Positions 1 through 6,836 of a stretch of 6,836 nt of DNA are shown piece by piece. The notes beneath the pieces were generated by a model, which was not told the origin of the DNA, made no database searches, and saw nothing but the letters and a program-made list of their open reading frames with translations. A program made the position numbers and the translations under genes. How positions within the stretch are numbered: the stretch's first letter is position 1; the number at the start of each line of letters is the position of its first letter. This stretch comes from Capsulimonas sp. (lineage in GTDB: Bacteria > Armatimonadota > Armatimonadia > Armatimonadales > Capsulimonadaceae), in NCBI GenBank assembly GCA_025963815.1, contig JAOQAA010000613.1, positions 1 to 6,836 of the forward strand, written 5' to 3'.

Positions 1-1
1 C

Positions 2-949
2 CGCGGGCTATTTGCCAACAAGCTCGGCAAATGGCCCTTTGTCGACTGGTCGCCGGAGTTCAATGGAGATCATCCCATGGCGCGGGCGACCACGCATCTC
101 TTTTATGTGAAAGCCGCTCGGGAAGCCGCCTTCCTGCTGCGCGAGATGAACGACAAGCCCAGCGCCGACAAATACGACGCCTGGGCGGACACGATGACCG
201 CTGCCGCGCGCCAGTATCTGCCGGACGCGGCCACGGACACCTACGGCAATCGTCTTCAGGAAAACGCAATGGCGATCTACTCGGGTGTCGCCACCCCGGC
301 GCAGCAGGCCGCGATCTACAGCAAGGTCCTCGCCCCCGACAGCCCCTCCTGGGACAAGTCCGGCGCGCTGCTCGGCAACAACCCGGTGCTCTCGCCGTAC
401 TACGGAAACTACATCATCGCCGCCATGGGCCAAACCGGGCACAACGCCGATACGATCCGCGTGCTGCACGACTACTGGGGCGCGATGCTGGCCGAGGGCG
501 CGACGACATTATGGGAAGGCTACGATCCCAAGTGGCCGAAAGAGCACTTCCATAAGTTCCTGCAAGCGGACGACCAAACGGGAATGAACGCCAGCCTCTG
601 CCACGGCTGGTCGGCCGGACCGACCAACTGGCTGACCGAGCAGCTGCTGGGCGTCACCTCAACCGGCGGCGGCTTCAAGACCGCGAAGATCGTTCCGGAC
701 CTCGGCGGCCTCGCCTGGGCCGAGGGCGCCGTTCCAACCCCGAGCGGCCTGCTTCGCGTCCGCGCCGAGCAAAGCGCCAAGAAGATGACTGTCACCATCA
801 CATCGCCGGAGGGCGTGTCCGCGATGGTCGGCATCAGCGGCTCCGGCGTCACGGTCAATGGGCGGCCGGCAAAGACCGCGCAATCGAAAGACGGCAAAAC
901 CTTCGTCACGCTCACGGCGGGCAAAAGCACCGTCGTCTCGCAGCTTTAG
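2..949 (+). CDS. Alpha-L-rhamnosidase (GH78), C-terminal 315 residues; 5' end outside window
   Basis: The reading frame is open from the window edge to TAG at 947-949, so the first ATG (77) is internal and the gene is 5'-partial. GH78 enzymes hydrolyse terminal alpha-L-rhamnose from glycosides and polysaccharides by an inverting mechanism. The visible part covers the last helices of the (alpha/alpha)6 barrel, including a FVDW-type segment (nt 41-52), ATTLWEGY (nt 500-523) and SLCHGWSAGPTNWL (nt 593-634). It then runs into the typical GH78 C-terminal beta domain with LGV...GGGF...IVPDLGGLAWAEGAVPTPSG. By family knowledge the Glu of TLWEG (nt 515-517) is a good candidate for the general base; the general acid region lies upstream and is not visible. 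A signal peptide and the N-terminal beta domains cannot be assessed. The gene stops 91 bp before the next start on the same strand, and nothing suggests a shared function. Family assignment is strong; exact substrate is unknown. Confidence 0.88.
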   Translation, partial: RGLFANKLGKWPFVDWSPEFNGDHPMARATTHLFYVKAAREAAFLLREMNDKPSADKYDAWADTMTAAARQYLPDAATDTYGNRLQENAMAIYSGVATPAQQAAIYSKVLAPDSPSWDKSGALLGNNPVLSPYYGNYIIAAMGQTGHNADTIRVLHDYWGAMLAEGATTLWEGYDPKWPKEHFHKFLQADDQTGMNASLCHGWSAGPTNWLTEQLLGVTSTGGGFKTAKIVPDLGGLAWAEGAVPTPSGLLRVRAEQSAKKMTVTITSPEGVSAMVGISGSGVTVNGRPAKTAQSKDGKTFVTLTAGKSTVVSQL

Positions 950-966
950 AATTGGCGCGCATCCTG

Positions 967-975
967 TGTCATAAT
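967..975 (+). promoter_or_regulatory. Possible extended -10 promoter for the giant helicase-nuclease gene
   Basis: The 9 bases TGTCATAAT read as a TGn extension followed by CATAAT, five of six matches to the sigma-70 -10 consensus. It lies in the only AT-rich stretch between the two genes. No convincing -35 box is seen: TTTAGA at 945-950 has a 19-nt spacer and TTGGCG at 952-957 is too close. Transcription would begin near 982 and leave a leader of about 58 nt carrying the hairpin at 998-1023. Inference only; in a non-proteobacterial host the consensus may differ. Confidence 0.33.
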
Positions 976-997
976 AACCTTGCTGTGATTAATTGAA

Positions 998-1023
998 CCC
1001 GCCGCGTCCCCAAACGCGGCGGG
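998..1023 (+). promoter_or_regulatory. Perfect 10-bp GC-rich hairpin in the leader (loop CCCCAA)
   Basis: CCCGCCGCGT at 998-1007 is exactly complementary to ACGCGGCGGG at 1014-1023, with a 6-nt loop between. It starts 48 nt after the rhamnosidase stop and ends 6 nt before the AAGGG ribosome-binding-like site. No T tract follows on either strand, so it is not a canonical intrinsic terminator. It could still end or protect the upstream transcript, or limit ribosome access to the downstream start. If translation began at the TTG at 993 the hairpin would lie in coding sequence (a Pro/Arg-rich peptide), which argues against that start. The structure is certain; its role is not. Confidence 0.5.
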
Positions 1024-1029
1024 TGCGGC

Positions 1030-1034
1030 AAGGG
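1030..1034 (+). promoter_or_regulatory. Shine-Dalgarno-like AAGGG deciding the start of the giant gene
   Basis: AAGGG sits 6 nt before GTG at 1041, a normal spacing. It abuts the ATG at 1035, which is too close for that codon to use it. The TTG at 993 has no purine-rich site before it. GTG 1041 is therefore the favoured start, with ATG 1035 (two codons longer) as the main alternative. The match to the anti-SD is AAGG plus a possible G-U pair, so it is moderate rather than strong. Confidence 0.5.
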
Positions 1035-1040
1035 ATGCGT

Positions 1041-4000
1041 GTGACTTCTGAAGAGCAAGTGCGGCGAAAAATCGAGGGCTGGCAGTCGGCGCTGATCGAC
1101 CTGACGCGGCGCAATCCGCTATACGCCTTGGCCCCCAAAGCGCGGGGCGTGCTGCCAATCGCCGATCCGGGTCTGGATGAACTGTACACGCTGCTTGTGC
1201 GCAAGCGCAAGGCGCTGACGTTTGTCCAAAGCCTGGTTGATCCCGATCCTCTTGCCGAGGCTAAGCCAAGTAAGGCGGGCAATATCGCCCTCGCCGAGCT
1301 TGAGTACAAGATTCTCAACAACCTGCGCCTGCGCGGCGTTTCGGCGCTGCGTGAGCAGGGCATCAATATCCTGTTTCTCGCCGCCGGGATGCTGGAGTGG
1401 ATCGATCCCGACACCAAGACGCCCACTCGTTCGCCTCTTTTGTTAATTCCCGTCCAATTGGAGCGCCTCCCCGGCGGCGACGCGTTCAAGCTGACGCGCT
1501 TTGAAGACGAGATCGAGCTCAACCCCACCCTCAAATATCGTCTCAGCCAGGCCGACCTAAGGATCGAACTGCCGGAACCGCCCGATGAGGAAGATTTACT
1601 CCCCAGTGCTTATCTAGAGACCGTCGCCGCGCTGCTGCCAAAACGGCCCGACTGGCGGGTTACTCAGGAAGTCGTACTCGGGCGCTTTTCGTTTCTCAAG
1701 ATGGTGATGTACCGGGACTTGGTCGCTCACACGGAGCAGGCGCGCGTCCATCCCATCGTCGCCGCGCTCGCCGGAGATCGTGACGCGCTGACGAAATTGC
1801 CACCGGTCGATCTGCCGCCTGTTTCCCAATTGGACACATCCCTGCGCGGTGAACGCACTTACCAAGTGCTGGACGCAGACCCCACCCAGCAGCGGGCGAT
1901 TTTGGCGGCCCACGCCGGACAGAGCTTCGTGCTTCAGGGCCCCCCGGGAACGGGCAAGACGCAGACCATCGCGAACATCATCACCGAGTGTATTGCGGAC
2001 GGTAAGCGTGTGCTGTTTGTCTCGCAGAAAATGGCGGCGCTGGACGCCGTGTTCAAGCGTCTGCGCGACAAGGGCCTCGCGGACCTGTGCCTGGAAGCGC
2101 ACAGCCACAAGGCGAACAAGAAAGACGTGCTCGACCAGCTTCGCCGCGCCCTGACCGCCCGCCGCCAAACGCTCAGCGGCGCCGAATTCTCCGTCGAGGA
2201 ACTCGACGAAGTACGGGACGCCCTCGCCGAAGTCGTCACCGCCCTGCACGATCCGCAAGAGCCGCTCGGCCTCTCGGTCTATGAAGCGAATGGGATCGTA
2301 GCGCAGGCATCCGCCACTGTCGAGCTTCCCTTCGCGTTTATCGGCCCCGAGCAGGTCTCGCGCGAACAGTATCGGCGCCTTGAGTCGCTTGCCGAGCGCC
2401 TGCAAAATTACCATTCGATCTTCGCCGAGGTCGCCACGCATCCCTGGCGCGGCATTCAGGCTCATCGCTTCACATTGGATCTGCAAACGCGAGTCCGATC
2501 GGTCTTCGGTGACCTCCGTCCCCAGATCGATCTGCTTGCCAGCGAAACAGCCCAGCTCGCCGGTCTCTGTCAAATTGAGGCGCCTCAGACCATCAACAAG
2601 GCGGATCATCTCCTGCGCGTTGCGAACATCGCCGCGCGCACGCCGAAGCCGCCCCGCGCATGGCTGACGGGAGATTCCCTGCCTGAGCTGCGTCAAATCG
2701 CGTCTGGACGGCAAGTGCGCGACGCCGGCTACCATTCGGCAAAGCAATCGCTGCTGAGCGCCTGGACACCCGCCCTCCTGAACCTCGATCACCCAGCGCT
2801 TCTCGCCCGCCTTGGTCCAAAGAACGAACCGATTCTTCGGGCGGCGCTTGGCGCTGAGTGGGAAACGACGATCGCCATACGGTTCGCCGAGCTGGACCGT
2901 GCGTTGAGCGAAGCCGACGACCGGATCGCGCGGCTGCGCGGCGGCCTGGATGGTTTGGCGCAAATCACCGGCCGGCCAGCGGCCATCACGATCGGCGCCG
3001 CGCGTCACGAAATCCGGATCGCCGAACTGGCCCTGACCGATCCCCGTCCCGAGACAAACTGGCTCGACCCAGCCGCAGCCTCTGCGCTGCACGCGCAGGC
3101 AAACGAAGCGAGCGCACAGCACGACGCCTATCTGAAAAACCGCCAAACGCTGTTTGCCGAATATTCCGACGCCGTGCTGGGCCTTGATTTGCCCGGCCTG
3201 CGCGCCCGATTCGCCTCGGATTACGCCGGTTTCTTAAAATTCTTCAAGCCCGCTTTCTATCGCGACCGCAAGACCGTCACGCTGACATTGAAGCCCGAAG
3301 CGCCGCGCGGCCGCGATTTCCTGCGCGATCTCACCCTGGCCCAAGACGTCCGCGACCGAGGCGAATGGATCCGCGCACACGCCGCCGATCTGAGTGCGGC
3401 GTTCGGGCGGTATTACAAGAACCTGGAAACGGATTGGACCGAAGTTTCGGGCGCGCTACGCCAGACGGCGGAGATCGTCGAAGCATGCTCGGGGGAAGTT
3501 TCTCCTTTGTTGGCGCAGAGCCTTGTCCGCTCCGGCCCGGCGCTGGAGCCGCTGCGCGCCCAGCATCAGCTGCTTCTCGCGCAGTCCCAAGAGTTAGACA
3601 AAGCGCTGCAAACCCTGAGCGTGCTGGTCGATCTGACGCGCCTCCCCTTCACCAACCTGCCGCTGTCGCAAGCGCCGATGGATGAACTCGCCGACTGGCT
3701 GCGCGGCATACGGGCAGCCACGCAAGATGTCCACGCCGCACGTCAGGAAACGCTCACTTCCTTGCTCCCAAGTATGTCCAGTGAGAGTCTGTCCCCGCTT
3801 CATCTTGGGGCGGCGCTGATCGAAGCGCGCCGCCTCGTCGCGGACGCCGCGCAGATCGCCGGCGAAGGCGCAAAGCTGCAAGCGCAGTATCAAGATCTGT
3901 ACGACGGATTAAATACGGACTGGAACGCCGTTCTCGCCGCGCTGGACTGGACCGAAAGCCTGCGCGCACAGTATCCGGGCGCATCGATTCCCGAAGATCT

Positions 4001-6707
4001 GCGGGACGTGGTGACCGAAGGTCCCGCGCCGTTACTGTCTGAAATCGCGGGATCAGAACGCGCGACGGCGGCGCGCGACGCCGCCATCCATGCGCTCATG
4101 GGTGAGTTAGGCGAGCTATTCACGGTGGAGCGTCTCACGGCTCAGAGCCTGCCGCTCACCGACGCTCCGTTTGCCGACCTCACGACTTGGCTGCAAATGC
4201 GTTTGGATCGTATGGGCGATCTGGAGCGATGGATCGATTTCCAGAATTTACGCAAAGAGTGCGAGGATAACGGCCTGCTCTCGTTCTTCGAGACAGCGAC
4301 CAATCGCATTCCGCCGGCCGATCAGATCGTCCCCGCTTTCCGCAAACAGTTCCATCGTCTCTGGCTAGACGCTGTCACCGATGGCATTCCCGCCATTCGA
4401 CGCTTCCGAGGCGAGGAGCATGCCGCCAGGATCGCGCGATTCTGCCATTTGGATCAGCGCCAGATCGACGTCGCGCCCGAAGGCGTGCGCGCGATCGCGC
4501 AGAAGCGCAAGCCGATCTCCATGGAAGGCGCCGTCTCCAGCATCGGCGAGATGGGCGCGCTCAAAACCCAGCTCAGCCGCCAGCGTCCCAAGGCCATTCG
4601 AAAACTGCTCGCCGACATCCCGAATTTGCTCTTTTTGCTCAAGCCGTGTCTCTTGATGAGCCCGCTTTCGGTCAGCCTCTTCTTAGAATCGGAGACGATC
4701 TGGTTCGACACCGTGATCTTCGACGAAGCATCGCAGGTCTTCACCGAGGACGCCGTCGGAGCGATCCTGCGCGCCAAACAAGTGATTATCGCAGGCGACA
4801 CCAAGCAGCTGCCGCCGACGTCGTTCTTCGCGGGACTTCAGGATGACGGAGCGGAGGAGGACGATGAAGACAGCGGCGCGGCCGAATTCGAAAGCGTGTT
4901 AAAAGCGGCGGACTCGTTCGCCGATCCCGACTCGCCGCACTTCGCCGAACACCCATTGAACTGGCACTACCGAAGCCGCCACGAGTCGCTGATCGCCTTC
5001 TCCAAGATTCACTTTTACAAGGAGCTGATCCCCTACCCGTCGGCCAGCCTGCCCTCGGCGGTCACGTTCGACTTTGTCGCGGACGGCGTCTACTATCCGG
5101 GAACGGGCGCGGGGCGAAATAATCCCGTAGAGGCGGCGCGCGTTGTCGATCTCGTCATTCAGCACGTTCGAGAGAACCCGGGGCAAAGCATCGGCGTCAT
5201 CACGTTCAATGAGCCGCAGCAGACGACGATCCTCACGGAGATCGAGCGCCGCAAGCGAGAACTGCCCGATCTCATTCCATTGCTCTCGGAAGAAGGCTCG
5301 GAAGGGTTTTTCGTCAAGAATATCGAAAACGTGCAGGGCGACGAGCGCGACGTGATTTTTCTCAGCCTGGGATTCGGCCACGCCCCCAGCGGCAAGCTGT
5401 CAATGAACTTCGGGCCGCTCAATCAAGAGGGCGGCGAACGGCGCCTGAATGTCGCCGTTACCCGCGCCCGGCGGCGTATGACAGTGGTCGCATCCATCCA
5501 AAGCGGAGAGATCGACCTGTCACGCACCGACAAGCTCGGCCCGAAGCTATTAAAGGCCTATCTGGAGTTCGCCGCCAGCGGCAGCCAGTCCGGGCTCAGC
5601 TTTGAAGCGCACGCCGTCGCGGCCCAAAGCGCGTTCGAGCAGGCGATAGAAACGGCGCTGATCCGCGCAGGCTGCCAAGTGCGCCGCCAGGTCGGCCTCT
5701 TTGAATACCGCGTGGACCTGGGAATCGTGGACGACACCGATCCCGGCCGCTATCTGCTCGGGATCGAGTGTGACGGTCCGATGTACCGCCACGCCCCCGG
5801 TGCCCGCGCCCGTGAGCGTCTGCGCGAGCAAGTTTTGGGTACTCTGGGGTGGCGATTGCTGCGTGTCTGGTCCTCGGACTGGGTGCGCGACCCACAGCGT
5901 GAGATGGCGCGGATTACAGACGCCATCGCCCGCGCCAAATCGGGTAAGTGGGACCCAGAAGCGACACTTCCCGCGCCAAAGATCGCCGAAGCCGAGATAG
6001 ACACCGGCGAAACCATGGGGACGCCAGGCGACGACGGCGTATTCTCCTACAACACATCGGATACGTCTCCGCTAAACACCAATGCCGTTCAAGAGACCCA
6101 GGCCGCGTACACCACCGAAGGCGCGGTTCCCTTCGCGCTGCCGCCTGGCGTGGAGGTTTTCGAGCGCCGGTTCACGCCGATGCCCGGTGGACGTGATACG
6201 CTTTACGGCGATCTGCCAGCGCAGCAAAAGGCCCGCGTCGACTTCCTCGTCCAGCTGGTCGATCTGGAAGGCCCGCTGCCGCTGGAGACCGCCGCGCAGC
6301 ATGTCGCCGAAATGGCGGGCGTCGCCCGCGCCGGCGCCAAGATTCGGGAGATCGTCGAGGATATGGCCGAAGCGCTCACGCTTCAGGACCGCATCGAACA
6401 GCGCGACGGCTTCCTCTGGCCGCGCGGCGGCCTGCGCCCAACGCCCCGCGTTCCGGCGGCGAACACCCCGCCGCGCCCGATCGACGAGATCTGCCTGGAA
6501 GAGATCGGTGAAGCCGCCATCGCCCTTCTCAAGATCGCCTACGGCATGCGCCGCGACGAACTCGTCATCGAAACCGCGCGCCTGCTTGGGTACCGTAACA
6601 CCGGCGCCAACATCCGCGATCGCATCGGCGACGCATTATCGCTGTTGGAATTGGACAATCGCATTCACGTCGTCGGCACGCAGATCCGGGCGCTGGAGAT
6701 GGCGTAA
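1041..6707 (+). CDS. Giant DUF4011 - SF1 helicase - Vsr-like nuclease - DUF3320 protein (Hhe-type candidate antiphage defence)
   Basis: This intact gene encodes 1888 residues from GTG 1041 (1904 if TTG 993 is used); residues are numbered here from GTG. Residues 1-230 are DUF4011, with LIDLTRRNPLY at 18-28 and LLLIPVQLER at 133-142. An Upf1-like SF1 helicase follows in two parts. The first has DADPTQQ (278-284), Walker A GPPGTGKT (300-307) and VLFVSQKMAAL (324-334). After an insert of about 850 residues come KPCLLMSPLSV (1201-1211), Walker B DEASQ (1228-1232), GDTKQLPP (1252-1259), WHYRSR (1308-1313), VQGDERD (1431-1437) and RRLNVAVTRA (1467-1476). All ATPase motifs look intact. Residues about 1528-1630 are a Vsr/PD-(D/E)XK-like nuclease (E1533, D1559, E1576, WRLLRVWSSDW). 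A low-complexity linker (about 1634-1725) leads to a DUF3320/winged-helix C-terminus. This order matches the DUF4011-helicase-Vsr protein reported as the single-gene antiphage system Hhe, so cytoplasmic DNA unwinding and cleavage is inferred. Domain calls are strong; the defence role is by family only. No partner gene is visible. Confidence 0.93.
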   Translation: MTSEEQVRRKIEGWQSALIDLTRRNPLYALAPKARGVLPIADPGLDELYTLLVRKRKALTFVQSLVDPDPLAEAKPSKAGNIALAELEYKILNNLRLRGVSALREQGINILFLAAGMLEWIDPDTKTPTRSPLLLIPVQLERLPGGDAFKLTRFEDEIELNPTLKYRLSQADLRIELPEPPDEEDLLPSAYLETVAALLPKRPDWRVTQEVVLGRFSFLKMVMYRDLVAHTEQARVHPIVAALAGDRDALTKLPPVDLPPVSQLDTSLRGERTYQVLDADPTQQRAILAAHAGQSFVLQGPPGTGKTQTIANIITECIADGKRVLFVSQKMAALDAVFKRLRDKGLADLCLEAHSHKANKKDVLDQLRRALTARRQTLSGAEFSVEELDEVRDALAEVVTALHDPQEPLGLSVYEANGIVAQASATVELPFAFIGPEQVSREQYRRLESLAERLQNYHSIFAEVATHPWRGIQAHRFTLDLQTRVRSVFGDLRPQIDLLASETAQLAGLCQIEAPQTINKADHLLRVANIAARTPKPPRAWLTGDSLPELRQIASGRQVRDAGYHSAKQSLLSAWTPALLNLDHPALLARLGPKNEPILRAALGAEWETTIAIRFAELDRALSEADDRIARLRGGLDGLAQITGRPAAITIGAARHEIRIAELALTDPRPETNWLDPAAASALHAQANEASAQHDAYLKNRQTLFAEYSDAVLGLDLPGLRARFASDYAGFLKFFKPAFYRDRKTVTLTLKPEAPRGRDFLRDLTLAQDVRDRGEWIRAHAADLSAAFGRYYKNLETDWTEVSGALRQTAEIVEACSGEVSPLLAQSLVRSGPALEPLRAQHQLLLAQSQELDKALQTLSVLVDLTRLPFTNLPLSQAPMDELADWLRGIRAATQDVHAARQETLTSLLPSMSSESLSPLHLGAALIEARRLVADAAQIAGEGAKLQAQYQDLYDGLNTDWNAVLAALDWTESLRAQYPGASIPEDLRDVVTEGPAPLLSEIAGSERATAARDAAIHALMGELGELFTVERLTAQSLPLTDAPFADLTTWLQMRLDRMGDLERWIDFQNLRKECEDNGLLSFFETATNRIPPADQIVPAFRKQFHRLWLDAVTDGIPAIRRFRGEEHAARIARFCHLDQRQIDVAPEGVRAIAQKRKPISMEGAVSSIGEMGALKTQLSRQRPKAIRKLLADIPNLLFLLKPCLLMSPLSVSLFLESETIWFDTVIFDEASQVFTEDAVGAILRAKQVIIAGDTKQLPPTSFFAGLQDDGAEEDDEDSGAAEFESVLKAADSFADPDSPHFAEHPLNWHYRSRHESLIAFSKIHFYKELIPYPSASLPSAVTFDFVADGVYYPGTGAGRNNPVEAARVVDLVIQHVRENPGQSIGVITFNEPQQTTILTEIERRKRELPDLIPLLSEEGSEGFFVKNIENVQGDERDVIFLSLGFGHAPSGKLSMNFGPLNQEGGERRLNVAVTRARRRMTVVASIQSGEIDLSRTDKLGPKLLKAYLEFAASGSQSGLSFEAHAVAAQSAFEQAIETALIRAGCQVRRQVGLFEYRVDLGIVDDTDPGRYLLGIECDGPMYRHAPGARARERLREQVLGTLGWRLLRVWSSDWVRDPQREMARITDAIARAKSGKWDPEATLPAPKIAEAEIDTGETMGTPGDDGVFSYNTSDTSPLNTNAVQETQAAYTTEGAVPFALPPGVEVFERRFTPMPGGRDTLYGDLPAQQKARVDFLVQLVDLEGPLPLETAAQHVAEMAGVARAGAKIREIVEDMAEALTLQDRIEQRDGFLWPRGGLRPTPRVPAANTPPRPIDEICLEEIGEAAIALLKIAYGMRRDELVIETARLLGYRNTGANIRDRIGDALSLLELDNRIHVVGTQIRALEMA

Positions 6708-6709
6708 GA

Positions 6710-6789
6710 GGCCCCTCCGCCCCAATTCTGGGGGACCGGAAAATGCCAATCTCCGAAATCGGGTCCCCCAGAATTGGGGCGGAGGGGCC
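6710..6789. repeat. Perfect 28-bp inverted repeat (24-nt loop) right after the giant gene; REP/BIME- or MITE-like
   Basis: The arm at 6710-6737 is exactly complementary to the arm at 6762-6789, with 24 nt (6738-6761) between. Each arm also holds its own smaller hairpin, CCCCA/TGGGG with a 4-nt loop, built on CCCCAATTCTGGGG or its complement. The unit therefore looks like two REP-type palindromes head to head. Past a 3-nt bulge (6790-6792) a further 5 bp pair, TAAGA (6705-6709) with TCTTA (6793-6797), so the stop codon is inside the extended stem. No T tract follows on either strand and no target-site duplication is seen. It may stabilise the mRNA 3' end or end transcription, or be a mobile palindrome. 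The structure is certain; the class is inferred. Confidence 0.85.
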
Positions 6790-6836
6790 CAATCTTAGTA
6801 AAGCGCAACAAATCCAACCATCCCGTGTCTACCAGA

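Noticed and set aside
31..555. 174-codon + strand frame over the rhamnosidase
   Set aside because: It is a frame-shifted shadow of the GH78 coding sequence with an Arg-rich product and no conserved motif.
998..1023. Intrinsic terminator for the rhamnosidase
   Set aside because: The stem is strong, but the 3' flank on the + strand is TGCGGCAAGG with no T run, and the minus-strand flank is only mildly T-rich. It was kept as a leader hairpin of unknown role.
1614..3146. 510-codon open frame on the minus strand
   Set aside because: It lies wholly inside the giant gene in the antisense frame, has no recognisable domain, and is typical of GC-rich coding DNA. The + strand frame carries conserved helicase motifs through the same bases.
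4842..4871. Acidic run (residues 1268-1277) between helicase motifs as a foreign insertion
   Set aside because: An acidic, variable loop between the QLPP motif and the next conserved ESVL/WHYRSR block is usual in DUF4011 helicases as I recall the family. The frame is continuous and base composition does not change.
2..6707. Rhamnosidase and giant gene as one functional operon
   Set aside because: They share strand, but a 91-bp gap holds a candidate promoter and a hairpin, and no biochemical link between rhamnose release and a helicase-nuclease is apparent.
6710..6789. Terminal inverted repeats of an insertion sequence
   Set aside because: Only 24 nt lie between the arms, with no transposase, and the immediate flanks show no direct target duplication. 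A REP/MITE-like palindrome fits better.
6082..6798. 238-codon + strand frame running past the giant gene's stop
   Set aside because: Its product is Arg/Ser/Pro-rich low complexity, it is a shifted frame of the DUF3320 region, and it runs through the inverted repeat. No ribosome-binding site or family match is seen.
6790..6836. 3' end of a convergent minus-strand gene
   Set aside because: One minus frame ends in TAA at 6797-6795 after 13 open codons and another stays open, but 47 bp is too short to recognise a product or choose a frame.

Overview
The window is a GC-rich bacterial segment with dense coding on the + strand. It holds two genes and almost no spare DNA. The first (2-949) is the 3' part of a glycoside hydrolase family 78 alpha-L-rhamnosidase whose start lies outside the window. 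The second (about 1041-6707, roughly 83% of the window) is one intact giant gene. It encodes a DUF4011 - split SF1 helicase - Vsr-like nuclease - DUF3320/winged-helix protein, the architecture described as the single-gene antiphage system Hhe (DUF4011-helicase-Vsr).

Layout: (i) 2-949, rhamnosidase catalytic-domain end and C-terminal beta domain. (ii) 950-1040, a short AT-richer spacer with a possible extended -10 promoter, a perfect 10-bp GC hairpin, and a Shine-Dalgarno-like AAGGG set 6 nt before a GTG codon. This argues that the giant gene starts at 1041 rather than at the TTG at 993. (iii) 1041-6707, the giant gene. (iv) 6710-6789, a perfect 28-bp inverted repeat with a 24-nt loop beginning 2 nt after the stop codon. 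Its lack of a T tract makes a REP/BIME-like or MITE-like element more likely than a simple terminator. (v) 6790-6836, a tail with no supportable gene.

The two genes have no obvious shared pathway. The rhamnosidase suggests a free-living saprophyte that takes apart rhamnose-containing plant or microbial polysaccharides. The giant protein looks like a self-contained nucleic-acid surveillance and cleavage machine: a sensor or scaffold N-terminus, a helicase motor split by a very long insert, a nuclease, and a C-terminal pair of winged-helix-like repeats. No toxin, methylase, CRISPR or integrase gene is visible beside it, so any defence role would rest on this one protein.

Taxonomy cannot be fixed from the sequence. 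High GC, a GH78 enzyme and REP-like palindromes fit Armatimonadota, Acidobacteriota or Planctomycetota, and this is only a guess. The less-described items are two internal duplications in the giant protein (about 162 residues apart in the helicase insert and 90 residues apart at the C-terminus), a possibly altered nuclease active-site segment, and the long palindrome at the stop codon.
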